Source of the DNA: JAEXNA01 sp050486105
GTDB taxonomy: Bacteria; Vulcanimicrobiota; Xenobia; Xenobiales; JADMJV01
Length of the DNA: 41,248 nucleotides
Assembly (NCBI GenBank): GCA_050486105.1
Contig: JBJHCR010000012.1
Span: 1-41,248 of the forward strand
Direction: 5' to 3'
The notes beneath the pieces are model-generated. The model was not told where the DNA came from and made no database searches. It was given only the letters and a program-made list of their open reading frames with translations. Position numbers and translations under genes: made by a program. This document shows, piece by piece, positions 24,813-32,303 of the stretch. The first letter of the stretch is position 1, and each line of letters opens with the position of its first letter.

Positions 24813-27104
24813 TTGAGCGAATTTGATCTCATCCCCCATCACCTGAACTCGGACTCTAGCGAGGGTCTCCCTTGGACTTGGGAGACTGTCACCGCAAACC
24901 TCGGAGTACCATTTCTTGACCTGCGGGTCGGCCAGGTCGAGCCTGGTCCGGAGATCCCGGGTCTCCAACTCGATTTCTCGCCGACCGAGCCAACCCCAAC
25001 CTTCTTGGTGAGCGCTTCCCAAGGCTTGACTATCAGTTTTCGAGGACAATCCTTGCTTTGCTCCCAAGGGCATGCTCAACTGAAGTCGGTTGAGCTAGAG
25101 GACCTTCCTGGCCTAAAGACCCGAACAGGGGATGGTCTCCCAAAGGGCTACAGCAAGGCCGTTTCCTGCAAATTTGGACTCACCGAAAACTCCAAGCTCT
25201 ACGGTCTTGGTCAACGCTCCGGTCCTCTAGAACGGCGAAGAACAGCTCCAGTCAACTGGACTACAGACGAGGCCAGCGGACATCACCGCACTACCGACCC
25301 TCTCTATCAAGCTCATCCCTTGCTCTGGGGTACCGATGGGAGAGCCTGGTGGGCGGCACTCCTTTTACATTCAGCCTACAGCCGATTCGACTTGGGTCAA
25401 ACGGAGCCGGACACCATGGAGTGGTTAACCTTGGGAACCGGCCTTAGAGTCTTGCTTCATGCCGGGCGAACCCCCGAGGAAGTCTACCGCTCCTTAAGCC
25501 AAGTCCTGCTTCCCCCACCGCTTCCTCCGCTCTGGGCTCTTGGCTTTCATCAATCGCGCTGGGGCTACCGTGATCAATCCGAAGTAAAAGTTCTGGTGGA
25601 GTCATTTCAAAAAAAAGGGATTCCCCTCGATGCCGTCCATTTGGACATCGACCATATGGAGGAGTATCGCTCGTTCACTTTCTCTAAGGAGCGCTTCCCA
25701 GACCCTGAAGCCCTCTTTCATGAATGGCGAGATTTGCACGGGGTGAGGGCTGTTACGATCATTGACCCAGGCTTGAAGTTCGACTCGAGCGGAGATTACC
25801 CACCCCTGTCCAGCGGCTTGAACGGTGGACACTTCTTGAAAACCCAGAGCGGAGCGCCCTTAGTAGGCTACTGTTGGCCGGATGAAGCCCTTTTCCCTGA
25901 CTACTCTCGGAGCGCCACTCGGAGCTGGTGGGCCAAGCAGGTGCAATTCTATCTGGACGCCGGGGTGGCAGGGATCTGGATCGACATGAACGAGCCCGCC
26001 GTTTTTGATCGACCGTTCTGGTCGGGGCAAGCTCGGCAACACCCCTTTCCCCTAGATCTCCCGAGCGGAGAAGACGAAGCCAAAGTCCCTCACTTGGTCA
26101 GTCGCAACCTTTACGGCTCGAATATGGCGAAGGCCACCCAAGCCGCCTGGACTGAGCGCGAAGAGCGCCCCTGGATTCTGACTCGCTCGGGCTTCACCGG
26201 GGTTGGTGCTCACGCTTGGTCCTGGATGGGAGACAATACCTCTTGGTGGGAGCACCTCCAACTCTCCTTGCCACAACTTAGCTCCATGGGCCTGGTAGGA
26301 AGCCCTTTTGTGGGAGTCGATATCGGCGGGTTCTTCGGTCACTGCGACGGCGAACTCTATTCAGCTTGGATCGAAGCCTCGCCCATCTACCCCTTCATGC
26401 GGGCCCACTCGGCCCTGGGTACTCGAGAGCAACATCCCTGGAGCTTCGGATCGGAGGTCGAGGAGGTGGCTCGCACCGCCATCCGACTGCGCTATCGGTT
26501 GCTCCCCTATCTATATTCCTGCGCTCAGTTGGTCAGCAAAGGAGAGTCCCCACCACTCCTTCGCCCCATGTTCTTCGACTATCCAGACCATCCGGTCTTC
26601 GAGACCATGGAAGACCAGGTGATGCTGGGATCGCATCTCTTAGCCGCCCCATTCCTGAAGCGAGGCCAGACTCACCGCCTGGTCCACTTTCCTCCAGGTC
26701 AGTGGACCGACCTCCACAGCGCGCGACAGTTCGAGGGAGATCAAGCCTACATCATCGAGCGCCGACCTGGCCTGGTCCCCCTTTTCGCTCAGGCGGGGGC
26801 GATCATCTCCATGCTCCCTGAGGATCTCTTAGTCGGCAACACTCGCGACCTAAAGAGTGCTCCATGGCAACTTCTCTGCTGTCCGGGTCGAGATGGTCTA
26901 AAAAGCGTTCTCTATGATGACGACGGCCTCAGCAAAAACTATCAAGAGGGGCATTTCTGGCGGGCAGACTTGACCTTGCAGGGCGATCAGGTTCGACTGC
27001 TCGACCGCCAGGGAAAACGTCCCAAGGCCTGCCGCCCTCTCATTCCCTCTGCGCCCTCTTCCGAAGGCTGGAAAGCGCTGACCCAGGATCTCGATTCCCT
27101 TTAG
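24813..27104 (+). CDS. Glycoside hydrolase family 31 alpha-glucosidase
   Basis: GH31 enzymes release glucose or xylose from alpha-linked sugars with retention. The 763-residue protein has the N-terminal beta-sandwich (KLYGLGQRSG), the barrel start FHQSRWGYRD, the strand LDAVHLDIDHM, the nucleophile Asp391 in GIWIDMNEPAVF, and the acid/base Asp474 in WSWMGDNTSWW. The typical RYRLLPYLYS follows, and then the C-terminal sandwich. There is no signal peptide, so it is cytoplasmic and probably acts on imported oligosaccharides. The start is TTG 24813, supported by GAGGAG 9 nt upstream. The next gene begins 50 bp later and two dehydrogenases follow in the same direction, suggesting a sugar-use group. 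Confidence 0.94.
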   Translation: MSEFDLIPHHLNSDSSEGLPWTWETVTANLGVPFLDLRVGQVEPGPEIPGLQLDFSPTEPTPTFLVSASQGLTISFRGQSLLCSQGHAQLKSVELEDLPGLKTRTGDGLPKGYSKAVSCKFGLTENSKLYGLGQRSGPLERRRTAPVNWTTDEASGHHRTTDPLYQAHPLLWGTDGRAWWAALLLHSAYSRFDLGQTEPDTMEWLTLGTGLRVLLHAGRTPEEVYRSLSQVLLPPPLPPLWALGFHQSRWGYRDQSEVKVLVESFQKKGIPLDAVHLDIDHMEEYRSFTFSKERFPDPEALFHEWRDLHGVRAVTIIDPGLKFDSSGDYPPLSSGLNGGHFLKTQSGAPLVGYCWPDEALFPDYSRSATRSWWAKQVQFYLDAGVAGIWIDMNEPAVFDRPFWSGQARQHPFPLDLPSGEDEAKVPHLVSRNLYGSNMAKATQAAWTEREERPWILTRSGFTGVGAHAWSWMGDNTSWWEHLQLSLPQLSSMGLVGSPFVGVDIGGFFGHCDGELYSAWIEASPIYPFMRAHSALGTREQHPWSFGSEVEEVARTAIRLRYRLLPYLYSCAQLVSKGESPPLLRPMFFDYPDHPVFETMEDQVMLGSHLLAAPFLKRGQTHRLVHFPPGQWTDLHSARQFEGDQAYIIERRPGLVPLFAQAGAIISMLPEDLLVGNTRDLKSAPWQLLCCPGRDGLKSVLYDDDGLSKNYQEGHFWRADLTLQGDQVRLLDRQGKRPKACRPLIPSAPSSEGWKALTQDLDSL

Positions 27105-27154
27105 GGCTCCGGGGCAGGAGGATTTCGGGCTCGGTCGAGAACTTCTCTGCACCC

Positions 27155-28057
27155 ATGCGAACCCTAACCTTCGAACCTGGCCGCTGCTGCTTGGTAGAAA
27201 CCCCAGCCCCCGCACCTGGCCCAGGCCAGGTACTGCTCAGGCTGCGAGGGACGGTGCTCGATGAGACGCATCTAGCCGACTACCGACTGGGCAAGACCCA
27301 AGCTCCGTACTTGGTTTATGGTGAAGTCCTCCAGCCCGGCGCCGGAGTGATCGGGTGGCGGCCAGGGCAGCCGGCTGTGACCATTTTTCGGGGGGAACTG
27401 GGGCACTATTTGCTGCAGCCGGCAGAACAGATCCTATCCGTAGAGCAAAGTCGAGCAGCCTCCTGCCTACTGCTTGGCATCACCCTCGGCCAGCGCGCCG
27501 TTCGAGCGGCCGAAGAATTCCCCGAATCGACAGTCATCGGAGGGGCTGGCTTTGTGGGTCTAGCCCTTTCGGCTTTGCTCCACACCACCACCCCTTGGGT
27601 GTTCGGCTGGAGCGAAGCAGCTCTCCTCTGTGCCAAGGATTTGGGCGCCACCCACTGCAAGGAGTGGGACCAAGCCCTAGCTGAACTCGAGCAACAGCCC
27701 GTCCAAGAACGAGGATTCGGAACGGTCTTCATCGAGACCACCGGTCGCCATCAGAATCGGGATTGGGCTCAACGCCTGACCCTGAAAGGGGGAAAAATCA
27801 TCCTGGCTACTCCGCCCGGTGCTGGAAATTCTCAGCTCAAGATTGACGCCACCAGGCTTCACTATGACCAGATAACGTGGCAAGCCTTGGGTCCGGTGAC
27901 CCAAAGCCAACTCAACGAAGCCACCCAACTGCTGGAAAAAATCCCGGACAGTCTGGTCAGCGACTGCCTTCCCTTATCACAAATCGAGACCGCCTTCGCA
28001 GAACTCGACGCCGAAAGAGGCGTCTGCTATTTGCTGAGCGACGACTCGGATAATTGA
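27155..28057 (+). CDS. Zinc-less medium-chain dehydrogenase/reductase-like protein
   Basis: The 300-residue product has the medium-chain dehydrogenase layout: a GroES-like N-terminal part (PGPGQVLLRLRGTVL) and a Rossmann domain (STVIGGAGFVGLALSALL; glycine pattern GxGxxG at about 129-134). A substrate-side tail follows (LPLSQIETAFAELD). The zinc ligands of alcohol dehydrogenases (Cys-His-Glu and the four-Cys lobe) are absent, and the protein is about 40 residues shorter than usual, so its reaction is uncertain. It is placed between the GH31 gene and a full zinc alcohol dehydrogenase, 48 bp from the latter. The pair may have arisen by duplication; one might be regulatory. The start has no strong ribosome site. 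Confidence 0.75.
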   Translation: MRTLTFEPGRCCLVETPAPAPGPGQVLLRLRGTVLDETHLADYRLGKTQAPYLVYGEVLQPGAGVIGWRPGQPAVTIFRGELGHYLLQPAEQILSVEQSRAASCLLLGITLGQRAVRAAEEFPESTVIGGAGFVGLALSALLHTTTPWVFGWSEAALLCAKDLGATHCKEWDQALAELEQQPVQERGFGTVFIETTGRHQNRDWAQRLTLKGGKIILATPPGAGNSQLKIDATRLHYDQITWQALGPVTQSQLNEATQLLEKIPDSLVSDCLPLSQIETAFAELDAERGVCYLLSDDSDN

Positions 28058-28105
28058 TCGTCGAAAAGGAGAATCGGCACAAGAAAGCCGAGCCGGAAGC
28101 CTAAA

Positions 28106-29185
28106 ATGACAAGTCCCAACGCCACTGCCTTGAAAACAATGAAAGCTGCCAAGGCCTTCGATTACGATGATGTCCGGATAGTAGACCTTCCGGTTCCAGA
28201 GATCGGAGCAGAGGAAGCTCTAGTGGAGATCGCCTGTTGCGGTATCTGCTCAGGCGATGTCACCCCCTGGTACATAAAGAAGAAGTGCCCCATTGTAGTG
28301 GGCCACGAACCCGCTGGTCGAATCGTGGCTCTAGGCGAAAAAGCCTGCCCAAAGTTTGCTGTAGGAGACCGAGTCTTCATTCATCATCACGCACCCTGTC
28401 ACACTTGCCGTCGCTGCCAACGAGGCGACTTCAGCATGTGCTTAACTTGGCGGAGTTCCAACCTTGACCCCGGCGGGATCGCCCAATTCGTGAGAGTTCC
28501 CAAGGTGAACCTAGAACACGATACCCTGCTCTTACCCTCGGATATGAGCTATGAGCAGGGAGCTATGATCGAACCCATAGCTTGCGTGGTCAAGGCTTTC
28601 AGAAGGGCCCGATTTCAACCCCAAGATCGGGTCGCCGTCATCGGTCTGGGCTTCATCGGCCAAGTGATGGTCCGTCTAGCGGACCATTGGGGCGCCGAGG
28701 TGATCGGCAGCGACTTCGTAGACTACCGTCTCCAAATGGGTCTGAAAGCTGGCGCCAAGGCAGTCTTCAACCCCAAGATCGGTGAAGGTTCGTTCGTCGA
28801 TTTTGTGAGGGCGCACACCGACGGAGAAGGCGCCGATCTAGTCCTGGTTGGGCCTTCGGCTCCAGCGGCTGTCAAAGAAGGGATCGCCGCTTCGGCCCCA
28901 GGCGGTCGGGTCATGATGTTCATGGCCCCAGAACCCGGAGTCAGTATGGAAATCGAGCCAAACGATCTTTTCTTCAGAGAGATCGATCTGCTGAGTTCCT
29001 ACTCCTGTGGACCGGACGACACTCGACAAACCCTTGCCCTTATGAGAGATGGCGTCTTCCCCACAGAAGACCTCGTTTCTCATCGATTTCCTCTGGAGCA
29101 GACCTTGGAAGCTTGCCGACTGACGGCAGCGGCAGGAGAGTCTCTCAAAGTTTTGGTCACCGTTTCCGACCTCAAACCCGGATAA
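28106..29185 (+). CDS. Zinc-dependent polyol/alcohol dehydrogenase
   Basis: The protein oxidises an alcohol or polyol with NAD(P). The 359-residue protein has all medium-chain zinc features: the catalytic zinc Cys in CCGICSGDV, GHEPAGRIVALG with its His and Glu, the structural zinc site CHTCRRCQRGDFSMC, MIEPIACVVKA as in sorbitol and threonine dehydrogenases, and the cofactor motif VIGLGFIGQ. The ATG at 28106 has GGAAG about 6 nt upstream; an internal ATG at 28139 (MKAAKAF) matches the usual family start but lacks a site. It follows the zinc-less homologue by 48 bp and ends 44 bp before the stress-protein gene. The exact substrate cannot be read from sequence; a sugar alcohol fits the neighbouring glucosidase. 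Confidence 0.87.
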   Translation: MTSPNATALKTMKAAKAFDYDDVRIVDLPVPEIGAEEALVEIACCGICSGDVTPWYIKKKCPIVVGHEPAGRIVALGEKACPKFAVGDRVFIHHHAPCHTCRRCQRGDFSMCLTWRSSNLDPGGIAQFVRVPKVNLEHDTLLLPSDMSYEQGAMIEPIACVVKAFRRARFQPQDRVAVIGLGFIGQVMVRLADHWGAEVIGSDFVDYRLQMGLKAGAKAVFNPKIGEGSFVDFVRAHTDGEGADLVLVGPSAPAAVKEGIAASAPGGRVMMFMAPEPGVSMEIEPNDLFFREIDLLSSYSCGPDDTRQTLALMRDGVFPTEDLVSHRFPLEQTLEACRLTAAAGESLKVLVTVSDLKPG

Positions 29186-29217
29186 TCCAGATCAAGCCCA
29201 CAGCGAATCAGAAAGGA

Positions 29218-29223
29218 TAAACT
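29218..29223 (+). promoter_or_regulatory. -10-like box TAAACT 6 nt before the ATG of a stress-protein gene
   Basis: TAAACT is followed by exactly six bases and then ATG 29230, so transcription would start at or next to the start codon. No good -35 box is seen at 17 bp. AAGGA upstream could also serve as a distant ribosome site (12 nt), so the leaderless reading is inference. Confidence 0.4.
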
Positions 29224-29229
29224 TTTCCT

Positions 29230-30120
29230 ATGATACAAAAAATTCTTGTCCCCATCGACGGCTCCGAACTCAGCGAGAGGGTCTTCCCCTGGGTTCGCTA
29301 TTTGGCCAAAGGGCTAAATTCGGAGGTCACCCTTTTCCGTTCCTTCGAGCCTCCCCACGCCATCTACTTCATGCCAGAACTCATCGTACCCTCACCTGAG
29401 ATGCTATCCGAAGAGAACATCGCCAATCAAGTTTTGGCCTACCTTGACCGCAAGGTGAACCAGTTGAGCGAACTCCAAGTGAACACTCACTTAGCGTGCG
29501 GGGAAGCCGGCGATGAGATCCTCAAACACAGCCAGGAGTTTGACCTGATCGTGATGGCCAGCCACGGTCGTGGAGGCCTGGGGCGATGGCTTTTGGGAAG
29601 CGTAGCAACCAAAGTGGTCCGAGCGAGCAGCAAACCGGTGTTCGTGGTAAGCGGGAAACGGTTGGCCGAGACCGAGCGCACTCCGGAGATCGGCCGCATC
29701 TTGGTTGCCCTAGACGGCTCAGAGCTAGCGGAAAAGGCCTTGGATAGGGCGGTGAAACTGGCTAGCGCTTTCTCTGCCGAACTGATCTTGTACCAGAGCG
29801 TCAGCATAGCAGAGATCGCCCACCCTGCTGTCATCGAAATCAATCAACGAGAACTTTCGGAAGCTCAAAGTTATTTGGATGGTCTCAAGAGCAAACATGA
29901 ACCCCTGGTGACCCACACCATTATCCACGAAGCTCACCCCGCTCGTGGGATTGTCGACGTCGCTGCGGACCGCAACGCTGATATCGTGGTCATGGGAAGC
30001 CATGGGCGCAGCGGAATCAACCGATGGCTCTTGGGAAGCGTGGCTGAAAGCGTCATTCAAAACGCTCCTTGCCCCATTCTCATTGAGCACGAGACCAAGC
30101 CTGTCGATAAGCCTGCCTGA
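29230..30120 (+). CDS. Tandem-domain universal stress protein
   Basis: Universal stress proteins bind ATP or AMP and support survival under starvation or stress. The 296-residue protein contains two complete domains (about 2-140 and 150-290). Each starts with a strand KILVPIDGSELS or RILVALDGSELA and ends with the nucleotide-binding glycine motif: SHGRGGLGRWLLGSV and SHGRSGINRWLLGSV. The UspA-type fold is clear in both halves. Its last 41 bp overlap the converging dehydrogenase gene. The two other universal stress genes in the window (31038-31951) are single-domain and encoded on the opposite strand. Confidence 0.93.
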   Translation: MIQKILVPIDGSELSERVFPWVRYLAKGLNSEVTLFRSFEPPHAIYFMPELIVPSPEMLSEENIANQVLAYLDRKVNQLSELQVNTHLACGEAGDEILKHSQEFDLIVMASHGRGGLGRWLLGSVATKVVRASSKPVFVVSGKRLAETERTPEIGRILVALDGSELAEKALDRAVKLASAFSAELILYQSVSIAEIAHPAVIEINQRELSEAQSYLDGLKSKHEPLVTHTIIHEAHPARGIVDVAADRNADIVVMGSHGRSGINRWLLGSVAESVIQNAPCPILIEHETKPVDKPA

Positions 30121-31027
30121 TCGTTTCAGCTGATTGGGACAGCCCGGCGGCTTCGGTGTCGGTCAGGTCCAACTGACCCACCCGGAGCTGCTTGCGGCCT
30201 ATTTCTAGAGGCAGGCTCAAGGCGACTTCCGGGAGTCGGTAGCGTTGCCTCAGGTGGTCGGGTGCGATAACGCTCGCCGGCAGTAGTCTCTGCTCGTCGT
30301 TCAAGAACGCTTCCCACAGCACTAGGGCGCACCTAGCTACGCCATAATACGTGGCTCCTTGGTGGCTCTTTATCATGGCGGCTGTGGTCCGAGTTTTTGC
30401 CAAGAGCTCTTCGAGCTTAGAAAGGGAAAGCTGGTCTGTCAGGGGGCGACCATCCGTAGTCCGACTGCCGCTGGCCCAAAGCACCATGGTGTCCCCGTGC
30501 TCACCCAACACCCAACCATCTACCTCACAGGGAGCACAGCCGAGTTCATCAGCCACGAGAGCGTTGAAGCGATAGGTATCCAAGAGAGTCCCGGTGCCTA
30601 CGACTCGTTCCGCAGGTAGTCCCGTTAACCGGACAAGCTGAGTCACCAAGACGTCCAGAGGGTTGGCCAGCACCACCACCAACGGATCAGCAGCTAGGAA
30701 TTTCAGTTCACCGAAGACGGCCTCGGTGATCTCCATGGATTGGGCAGCCACTTCCAGACGGGAAGCTCCCTTAGGCACCGAAGCGCCGGCACAGTGGAAG
30801 ACCACCTCTGAGGAAGCCAACAATCGCTGATCGTTCTGGGCCAGTTGGTGCGCAGAAGCTCCAAGGCTATGTCGGATGTCCGCAAAGCTGCCCTCATTGA
30901 GATTGGGATCCATGATGTTGAGCAAGAGTGGCTCAGCAACGGAACCCAATAGATAGGCCAGCGCTTTCCCGACGTGGCCAAATCCGACGACACTCACGAT
31001 TCGCTCCGATCTCGCTGAAGGGAGCAT
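30080..31027 (-). CDS. Lactate/malate dehydrogenase family protein
   Basis: The family interconverts 2-hydroxy acids and 2-oxo acids with NAD(H). The 315-residue protein has the Rossmann motif VGFGHVGKA (14-22), the NAD-selecting Asp40 in NIMD, the strand VVVLANPLDVLV, GTGTLLDTYRF with catalytic Asp150 and substrate-binding Arg153, and GEHGD with proton-shuttling His177. The mobile specificity loop reads AGASVPKGASR: Arg90 (position 109 in lactate dehydrogenase numbering) is kept, but the residue that is Gln in lactate and Arg in malate dehydrogenase is Val84. So the substrate may be neither lactate nor malate. It begins 10 bp after a stress-protein gene and overlaps the facing tandem stress gene by 41 bp. 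Confidence 0.87.
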   Translation of the reverse strand: MLPSARSERIVSVVGFGHVGKALAYLLGSVAEPLLLNIMDPNLNEGSFADIRHSLGASAHQLAQNDQRLLASSEVVFHCAGASVPKGASRLEVAAQSMEITEAVFGELKFLAADPLVVVLANPLDVLVTQLVRLTGLPAERVVGTGTLLDTYRFNALVADELGCAPCEVDGWVLGEHGDTMVLWASGSRTTDGRPLTDQLSLSKLEELLAKTRTTAAMIKSHQGATYYGVARCALVLWEAFLNDEQRLLPASVIAPDHLRQRYRLPEVALSLPLEIGRKQLRVGQLDLTDTEAAGLSQSAETIRQAYRQAWSRAQ

Positions 31028-31037
31028 CGAAGAATCT

Positions 31038-31466
31038 CTAGCGCACCACTAAGACTGGGCAGTGCGCCAATCGGAGGGTCTTCTCGGTGACGCTGCCCAG
31101 CAAGAAGCGTCCCAGTCCGGTTCGCCCGTGGCTGCTCATGAATATGGCGTCCACCCCGTGCTGTTCTGCTGTTTCAGCGATGGCCACCGCCGGGTTGGGA
31201 CCGTTGTGAATCTCAATCTCCACTGAAATCCCTTCTGGAAAACGGTCCGCCTTAAGATGGTCCATATAGTCGTTGACGATGCGCTTCTCCTCTTGATGAG
31301 CCTCAATGAGGTCCACGGAAGTCCAAGTACTCACCTGAGGCACTTCTAGCACTCGCAGTAGTATCAAATGCGCTCCCCCTTGCTCTGAAGCCGCTTTTTG
31401 AGCAAACTCCAAGGCTTTTTCGCTCTCTGGAGAACCGTCTAGTGGCACTAAGATTTTCTTAAACAT
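31038..31466 (-). CDS. Universal stress protein (single domain)
   Basis: A 142-residue UspA-type protein with KKILVPLDGSPESEKALEFA at the N-terminus and SSHGRTGLGRFLLGSVTEKT near the C-terminus, the ATP-binding version of the fold (glycine motif Gly-x2-Gly-x9-Gly-Ser). Its sequence is close to that of the next upstream gene (31511-31951), so the two arose by duplication. Upstream of the ATG, TAGGAT sits exactly 6 nt before the start codon (see promoter). It is followed by the dehydrogenase gene 10 bp downstream, an operon-like arrangement. Confidence 0.93.
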   Translation of the reverse strand: MFKKILVPLDGSPESEKALEFAQKAASEQGGAHLILLRVLEVPQVSTWTSVDLIEAHQEEKRIVNDYMDHLKADRFPEGISVEIEIHNGPNPAVAIAETAEQHGVDAIFMSSHGRTGLGRFLLGSVTEKTLRLAHCPVLVVR

Positions 31467-31472
31467 AGTCCT

Positions 31473-31478
31473 ATCCTA
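31473..31478 (-). promoter_or_regulatory. -10-like box TAGGAT 6 nt before a stress-protein ATG
   Basis: On the - strand TAGGAT is followed by six bases and then ATG 31466. An alternative reading is AGGA as ribosome site, but the spacing would be only about 2 nt, too short. No clear -35 box is seen. Confidence 0.35.
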
Positions 31479-31510
31479 ACAGGGGTATCCGTGGGCGTTC
31501 TTGATCCTGA

Positions 31511-31951
31511 TCAGTCGTGCGGCTCGCGAACCACCAACACCGACCCCTTGGCTAAGCGCAAGGTTTTCTCGGTTTGGCTACCTAGCAAGAATTGTCTAAA
31601 CCCGGAGCGCCCCTGGCAAGTCATCACGATGAGGTCCACTCCTTGTTCCTCGGCCACGTCGGCGATAGCTTGAGCCGGAGAAGGCCCAGGATGACTCACC
31701 AAATCTAGGGTGGCTGAAGCCGGCAATCCGGGTACTTCGACGGAATCGAGGTACTCTTGCACCGCTTTCTCTTCCTCATCGTGGGCCCTGATCAAATTCG
31801 TTGAGGTCCAAGAACTGACGCTGGGAATCTCCAGCACCCTGAGGAGGAAGAGAACCGATTCTTGATTGGGGTCGAGCAACTCGGCTGCTCTAGGGAGAGC
31901 CTTTTCACTTTCGGGTGAGCCGTCTAGGGGAACCAAGATTTTCTTATACAT
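31511..31951 (-). CDS. Universal stress protein (single domain)
   Basis: A 146-residue UspA-type protein with YKKILVPLDGSPESEKALPRA at the start and the motif CQGRSGFRQFLLGSQTEKT near the end. The usual SHGR is CQGR here, a mild change in the nucleotide site. The start was placed at ATG 31951 because family members begin MYKKILVP; the frame is open to 32017 (MKTMRKS), which would add 22 residues of unrelated sequence. It is the sister of the 31038-31466 gene, 44 bp upstream of it on the same strand. The gap to the divergent small gene at 32058 is about 106 bp. Confidence 0.88.
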   Translation of the reverse strand: MYKKILVPLDGSPESEKALPRAAELLDPNQESVLFLLRVLEIPSVSSWTSTNLIRAHDEEEKAVQEYLDSVEVPGLPASATLDLVSHPGPSPAQAIADVAEEQGVDLIVMTCQGRSGFRQFLLGSQTEKTLRLAKGSVLVVREPHD

Positions 31952-32045
31952 AGAGACATCGTTTTGCTCTTTAGTGATCCAGCCCTGCAACTTTAATGAC
32001 TTCCTCATTGTCTTCATGATCGTTTCACCATAGCCCCTCTTCGGT

Positions 32046-32051
32046 TAGAAT
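32046..32051 (+). promoter_or_regulatory. -10-like box TAGAAT 6 nt before the small Cys-rich gene
   Basis: TAGAAT matches five of six consensus bases and is followed by GATCCC and ATG 32058. No Shine-Dalgarno-like sequence lies in those six bases, so a leaderless message is likely. A weak TTTCAC is at the 17-bp position. Confidence 0.45.
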
Positions 32052-32057
32052 GATCCC

Positions 32058-32297
32058 ATGTCGAGCTCAAAAGGGCCAAACTGCTACCAATGTCGAGATT
32101 TCTTTGTCAGTTGGGATCCGAAGTTCCCCATGGGATGTCGGCAGTTTGGTTTTCGTGGCAAGCATCTTCCTAGTTTAGAAGTCCTCAGGACTACAGGTCA
32201 GCAGTGCTGCTATTTCCGCCACAAAGATGGGCAAGGTCCAGAGCCTCCCCCCGACCCGCCTCTGCCCCCAGGAGCTTCGGTGTCGTTCACAGTATGA
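32058..32297 (+). CDS. Small Cys-rich protein of unknown function
   Basis: The 79-residue protein has CYQCRDFFVSWDPKFPMGCRQFG and, further on, QQCCYFRHK. That is a pattern of a CxxC pair, a third Cys about 17 residues on, and two more. I recall short proteins of this type in other bacteria, sometimes mislabelled as uracil-DNA glycosylase. It probably binds zinc, but this is inference. The C-terminus is a Pro-rich tail (PPPDPPLPPG). It lies 6 bp ahead of the phosphoesterase gene on the same strand and is probably cotranscribed with it. The conserved WDP...P.GC core argues that it is a real gene despite its size. Confidence 0.75.
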   Translation: MSSSKGPNCYQCRDFFVSWDPKFPMGCRQFGFRGKHLPSLEVLRTTGQQCCYFRHKDGQGPEPPPDPPLPPGASVSFTV

Positions 32298-32303
32298 GTC
32301 CAC

